In this document: one piece after another, positions 44,978 to 56,751 of the stretch
How positions within the stretch are numbered: the first letter of the stretch is position 1
How the letters are laid out: each line of letters opens with the position of its first letter
Assembly: GCF_018873765.1 (NCBI RefSeq)
Contig: NC_057925.1
Location: 22,951,568 to 23,015,567 of the forward strand
Reading direction: 5' to 3'
DNA length: 64,000 nt
From: Telopea speciosissima
Lineage: Eukaryota > Streptophyta > Magnoliopsida > Proteales > Proteaceae
The notes under the pieces: model-generated
Databases searched by the model: none
Told to the model about the DNA's origin: nothing
What the model saw: the letters and a program-made list of their open reading frames with translations, nothing else
Made by a program: the position numbers and the translations under genes

Positions 44978-45176
44978 CAATTTGGATCGTCTACGGCCTG
45001 CCCGCCCGTAGCAGCTGTAGCAGCCTCCTAATGAGGCGCGGTACAATGACTACCCTACCCCTGCCCGAGCACCTTGCCCGAGCAGGGGTAAGGCGGTCAT
45101 TGCGCCGCACCTCATTAGGAGGCTGCTACGGCTGCTACGACTGCTAAGGGCAGCAGGCCGTAGACGATCCTGATCC
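44978..45176. mobile_element. Hairpin MITE with 9-bp target duplication, upstream of phosphatase
   Basis: A 199-bp GC-rich near-palindrome. The left arm (GATCGTCTACGGCCTGC, then CAGCCTCCTAATGAGGCGCG) pairs with the right arm almost to the centre. Perfect 9-bp flanks TTCAATTAG (44,969-44,977 and 45,177-45,185) support transposition and suggest a Mutator-related MITE. It lies about 430 bp upstream of the phosphatase ATG, so it may affect that promoter. Confidence 0.85.
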
Positions 45177-45185
45177 TTCAATTAG

Positions 45186-45575
45186 TGTTGCTGAAATCGG
45201 ATTTGGCTAATTATTGTCAGGTCTAGGTAGAGATGTAAACAGATCAAATTCGAATCGGATTGAGCACTATCCGAATTTGAATCCGTTTATCAATCCACTA
45301 TCCGAATCCGATCCGTTTATCCGGCAGATATGTAGAAAGTGTATTGAATTTGAATTCGGCTTTACTAAACGGATTCCGGATATTATCCGGTTCGATCCAT
45401 TTAGAAAATGGATACCCGAATATCCGGATGTTCGCTATTCCAATTATGATTATCCGATTACTGTTTATCTGATTATCCAATAGAATAACTCTCCTATCAC
45501 TTGGCAAATGCAATTTTTTCCAAAAATAAATTCAAAATACAAAATTGATTGCTTCCTTCTCTTGCCTTAAGCACC
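45186..45575. other. Spacer with a decayed hAT-like end
   Basis: From 45,228 the text TAGAGATGTAAACAGATC resembles the end of the hAT-like element at 54,826, followed by repeated GGATTCGG/ATCCG words. The right end is not found, so this is probably a truncated relative. Otherwise nothing is recognised. Confidence 0.4.
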
Positions 45576-45994
45576 TGTTGAAGTTAAGAAAATAGAAAAC
45601 AAGAAGGAGAAGAGGAGAAGAGGAGAAGAAGAAAGCTACACAAGATTTTAACGTGGTTCGGTTTATCTAAACCTACGTCCACACAACTGAATATTTCTCT
45701 TACTTATTTAACTCTTTACTAGCCCTCTCATTATATAGATGGAGAGGAGTAGTAGTTTTGGCTGTACAGAGATAGGTACAAGGAGTTAGTGTTGATCTAG
45801 AACACTTGTTGGTACGATCCTTGAGCTTTGGAGAGTTTAATGAGGACTCAAACACTGTTGTAGATTGAAGGGTTGAGTTAGGGATAAGAACCGACTTATC
45901 CTTGGCTATGCTTGAGCTATTATCATATGTGAAGTCATGGTTGGACTCTGCTACGTTGGGCGTTGGAGATAAGGAAGGATCCTTATCATTTACA
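45576..45994 (-). repeat. 3' LTR of copia element E
   Basis: A 419-bp LTR; it carries an extra GAGGAGAAG relative to the 5' copy. Minus-strand order is TGTAAATGATAAGG..TTCAACA. Confidence 0.92.
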
Positions 45995-48900
45995 TGCCCC
46001 CTCAAGTGCAAGGTGGGCTGAACCTTGAGCTTGGACAGAAGATAACTGAATCGTTTACTTGCTAGGGCCTTTGTGAAGATGTCCGCAATTTGGTCCTTGG
46101 TGGAGATAAACCTGACGTTAGGATCACCCTTTACAACCTTATCACGTACAAAGTGGAAGTCAATTTCCACATGCTTTGTGCGGGCGTGAAAGACTGGATT
46201 GGCCGTTAAGTAAGTTGCGCCAACATTATCACACCATACAGTCGGTGCGGTAGCCATGTATAGCCCAAGTTCCTTCAAGAGAGACTGTAGCCAGGTAAGT
46301 TCAGCGGCGGCATTGGCAACGGCCCGATATTCTGATTCTGTGCTCGATCAGGCTACAGTGGCCTGTTTGCGGGAGCTCCAAAAGATAAGATTGGTGCCGT
46401 GATAGACCGCAAAACCACCCGTTGATTTCCTGTCATCAGGACATCCAACCCAGTCGGCATCTGAGTAAGCAGAGAGCTGTAATGTGGGCTGTCGTTCTAG
46501 GAAGAGGCCATGATCAATGGTTGACTTCAAGTATCTCAAAATACGCTTCACTGCTGCCCAACGATCATTGCAAGGACGGTGCATGAACTGACACACCTTG
46601 TTGACGGCAAATGATATGTCAGGCCTTGTCAGGGTTGCATACTGGAGGCCACCAACCACACTTTGATAGAGAGTAGGATCATCTACTGGCGTGCCACCAA
46701 CCCGTGTCAGTGTTTGTGATGGTGATAAAGGAGTTGATATGGGTTTGCAGCCAGTCATATGGGTGCGGTCCAATAGATCCAAAATATACTGCCGTTGAGA
46801 GAGCATAATACCCCCTTGCATGGCTATGCACACTGATGCCCAAAAAATAATGGAGATTGCCGAGGTCCTTGATGGCAAATGTCTTGGCAAGTTGGTCAAG
46901 AAACCGTGACATGAATATTGTATTGTTGCCTGTTAGGACGATATCGTCAACATACACCAAAAGATACATGGTAGTTGTAGCAGTATTGTAAATAAACAAT
47001 GATGTGTCTGTCTTGGATCCCAAAAAGCCAAATTCAGTAAGAAATTCACTCAAACGATCAAACCAAGCCCGTGGAGCCTGCTTCAGGCCATAGAGTGACT
47101 TGTGTATGCGACACACGTGATTTGAGAACTGTAAATTAGTGAAACCTGGAGGTTGAGCCATGTAGACCTCCTCTTTTAGTATTCCATGCAAAAATGCATT
47201 CTGAACATCAAGCTGGCGTATGGGCCAACCTTTAGACACAGCCAATGATAGTACAAGACGAATTGTTGTTGGCTTGACCACTGGACTAAAAGTCTCGGAG
47301 TCGTCTAGTCCTTCCTGCTGGTGGAACCCCTTGGCCACCAAGCGAGCTTTATAGCGCTTAATAGATCTATCTGCTAGACGTTTTATTCGGTACACCCATT
47401 TACAGCCTACTATATTCATTTGAGGCCGAGGAGAGACTAAAGTCCAAGTGCCATTTTTAATCAAGGCATTAATTTCTGTGTCCATGGCCTTACGCCAATT
47501 GGGATCTTTAGAGGCAGTGGTGTAACATGTGGGTTCCAATGCCTGGGCTGCAGATTCGGTTAATAGGAAAGTTGGAACCGGATGTTTGGTGGTGAGAAGT
47601 ATTTTGTCCTTACGAGTGCCATCACGGTGTCGGGTTATCATGGGGTGGTGGGAAGTTATAGGATTCGGTGGAGGGATTGATGGAGGTGGTGGAGAGTTCG
47701 GTGGAGGTGGGATTAATGTATTTGGTGGAGATGGGGTTGATGCATTCGGTGGAGGGTGTGAAGGAACAGGTGGAGGAATGGATGGTAGAGGGGTAGATAA
47801 TGGATTTGATGTAGGTGATGATCATGGTCGTTTTGGGGTTATTAGTGGTGGAGATGAGCGGTGTTGGGTGGATGGTGGTGATGGCATCCGTGACCAAGAG
47901 AGAACCGGTGGTGGACCTAGAAGTGAAGGTTGTGGTGATGGATGATTGGATGGGTGTGGAGCTGCAGCCTCAAGGAAAGGGAACCGATTTTCATCGAAGA
48001 CTACGTGCCTGGATATTATAATGGACTTTGTACGCATGTTGAGGCAATTGTAGCCTCTATGTTTTGCACTGTTCCCAAGGAAAACATGCAATTCAGATCT
48101 GTAATCAAGCTTGTGCTTGTCATATGGCCTTAATAATGGATAGCAAGCAGTTCCAAAAACCGGCAAAGTCAGGTAGTCGGGTTGGGTGCCAAACAATTTA
48201 AACAAAGGGCACACATTGCCAATCACTGGTGTGTGAAGCCGATTAATCAAAAAAGCTGCAGTAGCAAATGCATGATGCTAAAATGATTTAGGTACGCCAG
48301 CATGAGATAATAGGGCCAAACCAGTCTCAACTATTTGATGGTGTCGTCTTTCAGTAGATCCATTTTGCTCATGAGTATGTGGGCAAGATACCCTATGTTC
48401 AATACCATTATTTTCCAAGTATGTTGAAACGGAGCGGTACTCCCCACCCCAATCACTATGCAAGCGCTTGATTTTCCTATCAAATAAATTCTCAACAAGA
48501 ACCTTGAATTTAATAAAGACAGGTAGTACTTCTAACTTATTAGTGATAGGAAATAACCAGATAAACTTGCTATAGCCATCAACAAAATGCACATAATAAC
48601 GGTGGCCATTGGAAGATGGAATGGGAGAAGGACCCCAGACATCCGAATATAAGAGATCCAATGGGCCAGTAGACCGATGAGTGGAAGAATTAAAAGGTAA
48701 CTTATGACTCTTGCCCTGTTGACAGGCATTACAAACATTAAAAACCTGCTGAGAATTTAATGGTAAATTAAATCTACTCGTAAGTTGACGAACAAGGCGC
48801 ATGGCTGGATGCCCTAGCCTGTTATGCCATTGATGTAGAGACATGTGTTCCCCAACTAATGCACGTGGAGCAGATCCAGGTCCTGAAGTAGCACCTTTAT

Positions 48901-50305
48901 TCATAGCCAGCTGGTAAAGTCCATCTTTACTAATTCCCTGTAGAAGACACCTCCCTGTGCAGCGATCCTTAACATAGAAACGGTCAGGATGAAATTCAAA
49001 CATGATGTTATTATCCCTTGTAAATTGAGACACAGATAATAAATTCCTAGTAATTACAGGCACATGCAGAATATTTGGTAGGATTAAATTCTTAGAAGAA
49101 GAACAAATTTGAGATGACCCAGTGTGTAAGATTTCCAAACCTGAACCGTTGCCTACTTGGACCTGATCTTGGCCGATATAGTTAGAAGATATAGCCAAGT
49201 TATCCATGTCAGCAGTGATATGATTTGTTGCTCCAAAATCAGGGAACCAAACATTATTGTTTGGTGGTGCCGTACGGGTATAGTTAACCACATTTGCAGC
49301 AGGTGGCACAGTATCTTGAGTCTGCTGAAACACATGATTGAAGCAATTGTGACAATATAGAGCTTTGTGGCCAACCCTGTTACAGATTTGACAAACATTT
49401 GGAGCAGGGTTAGAAGGCTGAGTACCTTGTCGGTGCATACCTGGATTGGGATATCGTTGGTAACCAGTCCGGTTAGAGCCACGCCCGTTCTGGCCACCAT
49501 GATAATAACCACGTCCAATGCGTGACCCATTGCCACGGTTTGAGCGTCCACCACGATTATCATTATTAGTGGTGACAGTATTAGCAGTGACATTCAAATC
49601 AGCTAGAGGTTGTTCATCGAGCATTTGGATCTCTTGCGTGAGAAATATTCCACGCAAAGCAGTAAAGGAAAGAGGCTCCCAACAAGTAGTGATCGATGTA
49701 ACAAAGGCCGAATACTCAGGCCCAAGGCCACCGAGAGTATATAGGCAAAGATCTTCATCAGTTACAGGCTTCCCTGCAACAACAAGGCTATCGGTTATTG
49801 TTTTGATCCTTAAGAGGTACTCCTGAATAGTGGAGGAACCGCGCTTGGTGTTCTGTAGTTGGTACCGAAGTTGTAGTACTCTTGCACTAGAGATGTTGTA
49901 GGAGCATTCAAGGGTATGGCAAACCTCATGAGAGGTACTGCATCCAACGATGTGAGCATGGACTGATTCAGTCAATGATGAAATTAACCAGCTCATGAGG
50001 AGTTGGTCTTGGCGTTGCCATGTTTGGTAGGCAAGATTGATCGTTGGAGGATCAGCAGAAGATGCATCAGCTGCTGGTGTAAGGTATTCAGGAGGACATG
50101 CCATGGTGCCAGTGACCATTCCATAGAGATCATACCCACGAAGAAGAGGTATGAATTGTGAGCGCCACAGCAAGTAATTCGAATCGCTCAGCTTGATGAC
50201 AATCGCATGGCTGAGAGAAGGAAACAGAGGTAGGGTGGAGGAACCTGTGCCGAGGCTGGGTAGGTTACTTGTGGATCCCAAGGTGCCCTGGTTGGATGAT
50301 ACCAT
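45700..50305 (-). pseudogene. Copia element E gag-pol, nearly intact
   Basis: One frame runs from the ATG at 50,305. Gag has the UBN2 domain (LSDSNYLLWRSQFIPLL) and a CQICNRVGHKALYC knuckle near 49,360-49,400. The protease motif reads DFGAT near 49,225 where DSGAT is usual. GAG-pre-integrase (WHNRLGHPA) and the integrase core lie at about 48,290-48,850. Reverse transcriptase has [11 protein letters not shown] (near 47,195-47,225) and an intact [10 protein letters not shown] (near 46,930-46,965). RNase H is at 46,000-46,350 with ADIFTKAL. Breaks: TAG at 48,278, TGA at 47,822, a one-base shift at a five-base run of C (plus strand) at 46,811-46,815, and TGA at 46,348. The reading frame extends past RNase H into the LTR, to 45,700. 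Confidence 0.9.
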
Positions 50306-50715
50306 GTTGAAGTTAAGAAAATAGAAAACAAGAAGGAGAAGAGGAGAAGAAGAAAGCTACACAGAATTTTAACATGGTTCGGTTTATCTAAACCTACGTC
50401 CACACAACTGAATATTTCTCTTACTTATTTAACTCTTTACTAGCCCTCTCATTATATAGATGGAGAGGCGTAGTAGTTTTGGTTGTACAGAGATAGGTAC
50501 AAGGAGTTAATGTTGATCTAGAACACTTCTTGGTACGATCCTTGAGCTTTGGAGAGTTTAATGAGGACTCAAACACTGTTGTAGATTGAAGTGTTGAGTT
50601 AGGGATAAGAACAGACTTATCCTTGGCTGTGCTTGAGCTATTATCATATGTGAAGTCATGGTTGGACTCTGCTACGTTGGCCGTTGGAGATAAGGAAGGA
50701 TCTTTAGCGTTTACA
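50305..50715 (-). repeat. 5' LTR of copia element E
   Basis: A 411-bp LTR matching 45,576-45,994. Its inner edge on the minus strand is directly followed by TGGTATCA, the start of the primer-binding site. Confidence 0.92.
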
Positions 50716-53700
50716 GCACCAAACAACAAATGACATAAACATGAAAAATAAACAAGTAAAAGATAAACCAATAAAATAACTCATCTTCCAAAATTTTCCA
50801 TTTTAAATATCCTTTAATACTGTCAAGGGTTATAGTTGACCATTTAAGTAAAATTTCATGAAATCGCACAAAAAGAAAAACTCTGCTGCCCCTTCCATTT
50901 CAAATTTCAATGTTCTAAACATACACGTCCTTCCCTTCCATGTCAATGTTTACCAAAAAAACGTACATATCCTTCTCCAATCTCCCTTTGTTCACAAAAA
51001 AAAAACATCATGAACGGTTGAACCCAACCACCTGTCAAGGAACCTCTGAAACATTAAAACACAAAATCTAATGAGGAAAAGAAACATTTCCATTATTAAT
51101 GACCATGCAGTAGGCTCTACTGTCATTCTAGCACACAAGACATCAAGTAAAATTTATGGATAATTACAATTAGCACCATATCCATTAATTAAATAAAGAA
51201 CCAATTAATTTAGCAAATTCCAAATAACTCCGTATATGATAACAAATTATCATATACAACCCCCCCACTAATCAACACCATCATTATGGAATCTAGGGCA
51301 TGTACACATGTACTGCCAAACCCCAATCCATAGTACATGTCCATATAAGAGTGCATGTGCATCTGATCGGGTCCCGCAAAACTCGACAAAACACTTTGTT
51401 CAAATAATCATATATAATCTATTATTTTATGTAAAATAGATTTTTGCAAAACCATTTCCAAAACGGCACTGGATCCAGATTCCGATCCAACCGTACACAG
51501 GCAGTCTCAATCTTGGTGTTCCCCAATCGGGCAGTGGTGACCATGTTGAGTAACTCCTTCACTCACAAAGTATTCTCGCATTCCCAGAACACCGGCTTTG
51601 ACTCGATTGAGTCTCAGTCATTGATGAACCAAAGAATGCGATCACATTTTGCAGTGATATGGTTCCCTCAGGCATAGGGTGTCGGTGACACATGTCTATC
51701 TCTTCTTACATTTGACAGTAATACATAAGGAAATCGACAAAATAGATTCTTCGCCAATACACACATCAAACATGTGAGTATTCTCATTCGTACCTTGACA
51801 TCACATGTCGAGGCATATCCAATGCGACGACCATATGATAAGGGTGCCCAGCCCAAACCCTAGTCATGACTACCATTTTAAGTAAAACTCACGGACAAAT
51901 AATGCTCAAAAAGTTTATATCGCATGTGATAATATTAAACTAAAATGTATAAAAGTTCAATACAAAGTAAAACCGGGTTGAACCGGATCGAATCGGGTTT
52001 GATGGACACACTCAAGTCCAACAAAAGTGTGTTAGAGTAGTGGTGGGGCCCAAGGGTATGCTTGGGTGTGAACCAAGAGGAGTTTAAACTCATAACAGCT
52101 AAGTCAGCAACTCTGGTCAATAGGTGAGGTCGACCAGAGGGATCAATCAGTGGGCTACAGTAGCTAAGACTATTTCAGACTTTATAAGACATTCTCTGGT
52201 CGATGGGTGTCGTCAACTAGAGCCATCGACCAGAGATTTCACAACAGCAAAATCAAAGGGGAAACAAGGGTTTTTGGGAGGTTTTAGCTTGGTTTCACTT
52301 ATTTGGTTTTAGGGATGATGTTTAACCGTTCCAATTATGTATCTAGCATCACAAATTGGTCAAGGATGATGGGAAATTGGTGAATTGGAGTTTGGATCAA
52401 CCATGCATCAAGAAATTTGGGTTCAATTTGTATCTTATAAAACATGCATGCAATTAGGTGATGATCCATATACATTATAAGACAGAATTTGCATTAGTTC
52501 TAAATCTAGAAAAGAAATGAGAAAATGGGTTGTACTTGCATGAATGGAATTTCGATCTCCCAACACTACAAATCATTATGCAAATAGTTTGGTTAGGCAT
52601 GTTCTTCTTAGGATCAGAATTGAACATAAGATTCTAGGTCTTGGATGAATTGAACAGTGATACTTGTGTAGGTTTTAAGATTATCAAGAACTGCTGAAAA
52701 TAGAGGCAATACATGGGCTTTACAGCATGGGGTCTCCTCCTTTCAAGGTGATCAGAGGAGAAAAGATAAGGTTTAGAGTTTGTGAAGTAACCAGAACTCA
52801 AGGAAGAAAGGGAGAGAACGTTGAGGTTCATACCTCAGCTTGGGGTAGGTGGCCCCAAGTTCCTTTCCTTCCTCTTCTCCTTTCTGTGCTTCTTCTCTCA
52901 CCTTCTTCGTTTTATCGTTCCAGAATTGAGAGAAATGGGTTAAGAATTGGTTTTTGGTTTATATAGGAATGACTCTAGGGCCTGTTTGGCTAAGGTCTAT
53001 ATGCCCAAAACTAATTTAAAAGTCGATATTCATGTATTCATCTTGAAATGTGGGTCCCACTTACCCACATTGTCAGGAAAGTGATCCTACATGACAATTG
53101 AGACACGGCGGCAAAATCCCCGACTTGCATTATCGGGCCCTGCATTCTCAGGACAGAGCAACGTGAATACAACAACTCTGGTCCAAATATGAGGTCAACC
53201 TAAGTGATCGACCAGAGTGGGTTATTGCTGATTTTACTGTTGGATCTCTTTTGGCCATTCTTGCCTTCGCACTCCAAGTTCTCCGAACATAATTCTAAGT
53301 TAGAAATATTAAAATATAATTAAAGTTGTCCATTTAGAGATTACTTACTATGAATGGTACATCCGATGATGGACCCCGTGGTTGCACGGGGAAGGTACTC
53401 GTCTTTCCACCGGCAAATAAGACCTCACCATTGGGGTTCCCTCTTCTCGAATAATCACTAGGCTGATACACCATAAGTTATTGGTGGTTATAACCTCGGT
53501 TCTCCCGATTTTCGGATCTACAATCAGGTTCGGGTTAGAATTATGCCAAACTATAACATGTTTGAAAAAGGAATGAGTTAAAAAATGACTAAAAGAGGAT
53601 CATTTAAAAATACAAGTTCTTAATTGAATTAAGGGTAAAAGAAGCTGCTTGGTCGCGTGAACACTGCTCCAGCAACTGGGTCAATGGCAGCGTACACATG

Positions 53701-54825
53701 GGCATTGATCAATAGGGGCGGGATGGTCTATTTGCATGTCCCCTGTGAGAGGACGTAGGGTATGCGGCCAAGCATCGTTCTTTCTCCTTTGAACTAATTA
53801 TGTTTACTATAATATTTATCAGAAGAAAAATACTTTGTATTCCAATACACACTCACTCTATCCCTTCTCACGTTCCGGCGCATTGCACGTTCTTAATCTA
53901 CGAATTTCCAAGTATGTTATCTGGAGGCCTATTTTAGGGCCTAATTCTAATAGAAGTTAGATAACTAATACAATCAGATGTAATCTGTATATTTGCAAAT
54001 TTCTGATTTATGTTTGTTCCCTATCCTGACCTGTAGCTAATAGACTCCACCCTCGAGTGAGAGCCCCTCCAAACCTCCCTAGGGGTTGTCAGGAGAATCC
54101 ACATAGAAACCGCACCTACTTTCAACACCCCACTCAACACCTCCACTCAGTATCACCACTCTCAGACAGTTGTTAGACTCACTGTACTGTTAAATATGCC
54201 AAGTCGTGGGATCCCATTGGATGATCCTACCAAAGTTTTCTTCTGTGAATCCAACTTTACGTCATAAATAGAGATTTATCATTTATTCACAAGGACATCA
54301 AAATTGGATATAATGTGTAAGCCCCCAAAATTAATACTATCATTATGAATTAGTCCCAACACTATACAATATTGCATAACATACCTATGACCATAGAATT
54401 AACTGTCAATCATTCATTGGATATAAATAGTTTCAAAAATATTTTAAAATACATTTATTAATCAATAATAATAAGGTAAAAGAACGTTGCTAGGCCACGT
54501 AGTCTATGCTAGCTCTCTCTTCCCTCCTATGAAATGACATATAAACCTCCATCGTGGAAGGAGAGAGGTAGACATAGTGAGGCACTAACATGCGCTATGC
54601 AGCCTGATAGAGAACTCAATCCCTTAATAATATTAGAAAATTTTGCAAACTATTTACAAAGCATGCAACTGAGCTCAAAATTTTCAGCCAATCTTGATTA
54701 AACCTCTCTCCCTTGATGTCTCCCAATATGTGAAGTGTAATCGTTATCGAATGTTTCTTTCGTTTATTACTAAACATCCTGAATCTAGCGCATTGATATA
54801 TGGTCCGAGAGGCATCAAGTGTTAG
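50716..54825. other. Gene-poor, probably decayed repeat sequence
   Basis: No host coding sequence recognised. Related words recur (for example CGACCAGAG at 52,130 and 52,225 and in reworked form near 53,205; segments near 51,250-51,300 and 54,310-54,350 also resemble each other), as in old LTR sequence, but no paired LTRs or element ends could be fixed. A possible small foldback lies near 54,490-54,615. Confidence 0.45.
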
Positions 54826-55083
54826 TAGGGATGTAAACAGATCGGATTCGGCTTGGTTAGTGCTATATCCGCATCCGATTAGCTTTCGGACGGATTTGGA
54901 TAGTGCTAAACGGATACAGACATGTATATGGAGTGGATATTTTATCCATTTACATGTAAATATAGCTTTTCGGATAGCTATAGCATATCCGTATCCGTTT
55001 AGCTTTTGGATGGATTCGATTAGTGCTAAACGGATACAGGCACGAATACGGAAACGGATTTTGGCTATTCATTTACATCCCTA
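54826..55083. mobile_element. hAT-like MITE, 258 bp
   Basis: Ends TAGGGATGTAAAC and, inverted, TAGGGATGTAAATGAATAG, with perfect 8-bp flanks AGTGTTAG (54,818-54,825 and 55,084-55,091). The interior is built of repeated GCATCCG/CGGATACAG words, some duplicated (CTAAACGGATACAG twice). No ORF of note. Confidence 0.88.
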
Positions 55084-55477
55084 AGTGTTAGTACCCCAAT
55101 ACAAATAATGATTAGCAACAATGATAAAGACCTCTCAAGTCTAAGAACAAACCATAAATTATTAATGAGAGTTTTGTATCTAACATAATTGATAGTATTC
55201 TATTCAAGATTTTCAAGCGATCTAGTCCAATGTACACACATATGTAGATTCAAATTTGTGCTCAAAATCTCCATTAGCAAAATTACATAGTATGACAATA
55301 ATATGAATAGAATGTCTAGTTCTATCTTCATTTGTGAACGATATAAGGTGTAACCCTAAAGACAAAAAGCTCCCAAAAATATCATGCAAATTAATTGTCA
55401 TTTATAGAATATTTAAATCTAAATTTGATGGACAAAAATTCAAATTCTGACAAGAGAAAGAGAGACGTGGATACTAG
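55084..55477. other. AT-rich spacer
   Basis: No gene, inverted repeat or element end recognised. It separates the two hAT-like elements. Confidence 0.5.
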
Positions 55478-56128
55478 TAGAGGTGTCAATTTCAAGGCCG
55501 CACTGGAAAGGCCCAACCGAGCCAAATCAGGAAAACCCGAGACCGGCAAGGCCCATTTATGAAACATGTAAGGCTTGAGCATGGGCCAAATAACAATCGG
55601 TCATTCCAGTAAGGGTTCAGCCTGACAGTCGCAGGTCAAGACCGACCGATTAATAGCCCGTCCCATCCCGACATTATTGAAGACCATTTACGGCCCATTT
55701 ATAGCCTGTTTGTGTGGGCTATCATTAACGACCATCATACGTTGACATGATCAATAGGTGAGTTTGGGTTTAAGAGTTAAGACCCAACTATTATAACTAG
55801 GGGTCAATCCAATCAAGCAAATAAAATAGAATTGACATTGCAACCCTCTGCAGAGCATTTTTATAGCAATGCAGAAGTTAGCTAGTAAGAATTGCCAAAT
55901 AAAGCCCAAAACCATGTGACGTTTTTGTTTCAATGGTGCATAGCATAGAATTTGCGGATAAGGGATAAATTGAAGAACTCAACACAATAGGTATCTAGTG
56001 AAAAGCTATATGCAAGTGAATACCTTAGCCCGTCTGTGCTCCATTTAGAGATAAATGTGTCATTAGTCTGTTTAAGGCCTGATTAGACCCGGCCAAAGCT
56101 GACCCGGTCCGACCAATTGAAACCCCTA
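55478..56128. mobile_element. hAT-like nonautonomous element, 651 bp
   Basis: Ends TAGAGGTGTCAATTT and, inverted, TAGGGGTTTCAATTGG, with perfect 8-bp flanks GATACTAG (55,470-55,477 and 56,129-56,136). Subterminal GC-rich words of the AGGCCCAACCGAGCC type recall the element at 32,509. No transposase. Confidence 0.88.
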
Positions 56129-56396
56129 GATACTAGACAGCGAGAGAGAGGTGGCTAGTTCAGTGGTACATTACCTACCGTGAATGGGTTAGATAAGGCG
56201 CAAAACACTAGAAGAGACCATGCCCCCACTCAGGTGGAAACCAAAGACTAATTTCATTGTCATTCAAAGTACCCAAAAAATAAAAAAGTACATACAATAG
56301 ACACCCAATAACCTTTTTTTGGGTAGGAAGGGTGGGGGGGGGGGGGAGCAACTACCCAATAGCTACAGTCAGTTACCCAATATCTACATAACTTTG

Positions 56397-56480
56397 GAAA
56401 ATAATTCTTTTCAATTTCCTAAAATGTGTAACAATTCAAGGTGGAGATGTTGAGACCTAACAGCTCGGACATCCAATGGT
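56397..56480. repeat. Single-arm relic of the CTCCAATTC MITE
   Basis: AAGGTGGAGATGTTGAGACC and CAGCTCGGACATCCAATGGT match the left arm of the MITE at 41,385 in order and spacing. The second arm is missing. A G-run of about 18 bp lies just upstream (56,330-56,347). Confidence 0.55.
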
Positions 56481-56696
56481 GCCGAGTTCTAGAGAGAATT
56501 AAAATCAACGTAACTCCTTACCTTCTTCAACACAACACAATAGGTTATAACTATCTCCACTCAACACAATAGGATTACATTGAATACAGATATACAATTA
56601 TCTATCTAAATTAGTGGGATTAGTTAGGATTGAGGAGATGGCAGTTGTATCGTGGTATGAGTTTCCAATGACTCTGACATGACCCAAGACTCTCCT

Positions 56697-56704
56697 TATT
56701 TATA
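56697..56704 (+). promoter_or_regulatory. Candidate TATA box of the small peptide gene
   Basis: TATTTATA lies 48 bp before the ATG at 56,752, a spacing that implies a short 5' UTR of about 20 bases. Confidence 0.5.
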
Positions 56705-56751
56705 GAGCTCCAACAAATACACCTTTCGTACTCTCTCAACAAGAATCGATC

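Larger units (their letters stand above)
45576..50715 (-). mobile_element. Ty1/copia LTR retrotransposon E
   Basis: A 5,140-bp minus-strand copia element with LTRs 45,576-45,994 and 50,305-50,715 (TGTTGAAG..TTTACA), roughly 96 percent alike by eye apart from a 9-bp length difference. Perfect 5-bp target duplications GCACC are at 45,571-45,575 and 50,716-50,720. The polypurine tract is right of 45,994 and the tRNA-Met-type primer-binding site is left of 50,305. All domains are present in one frame apart from three stops and one frameshift. This is the youngest-looking and most complete element here. Confidence 0.92.

Noticed and set aside
47529-47945. Glycine-rich plus-strand ORF of 138 codons
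   Set aside because: It is the reverse strand of the proline-rich linker between integrase and reverse transcriptase of copia E; its glycine richness mirrors CCN proline codons.
54490-54615. Third member of the 24,672 MITE family
   Set aside because: Inverted similarity between the arms is patchy and ends could not be set; it remains only a possibility within unassigned sequence.
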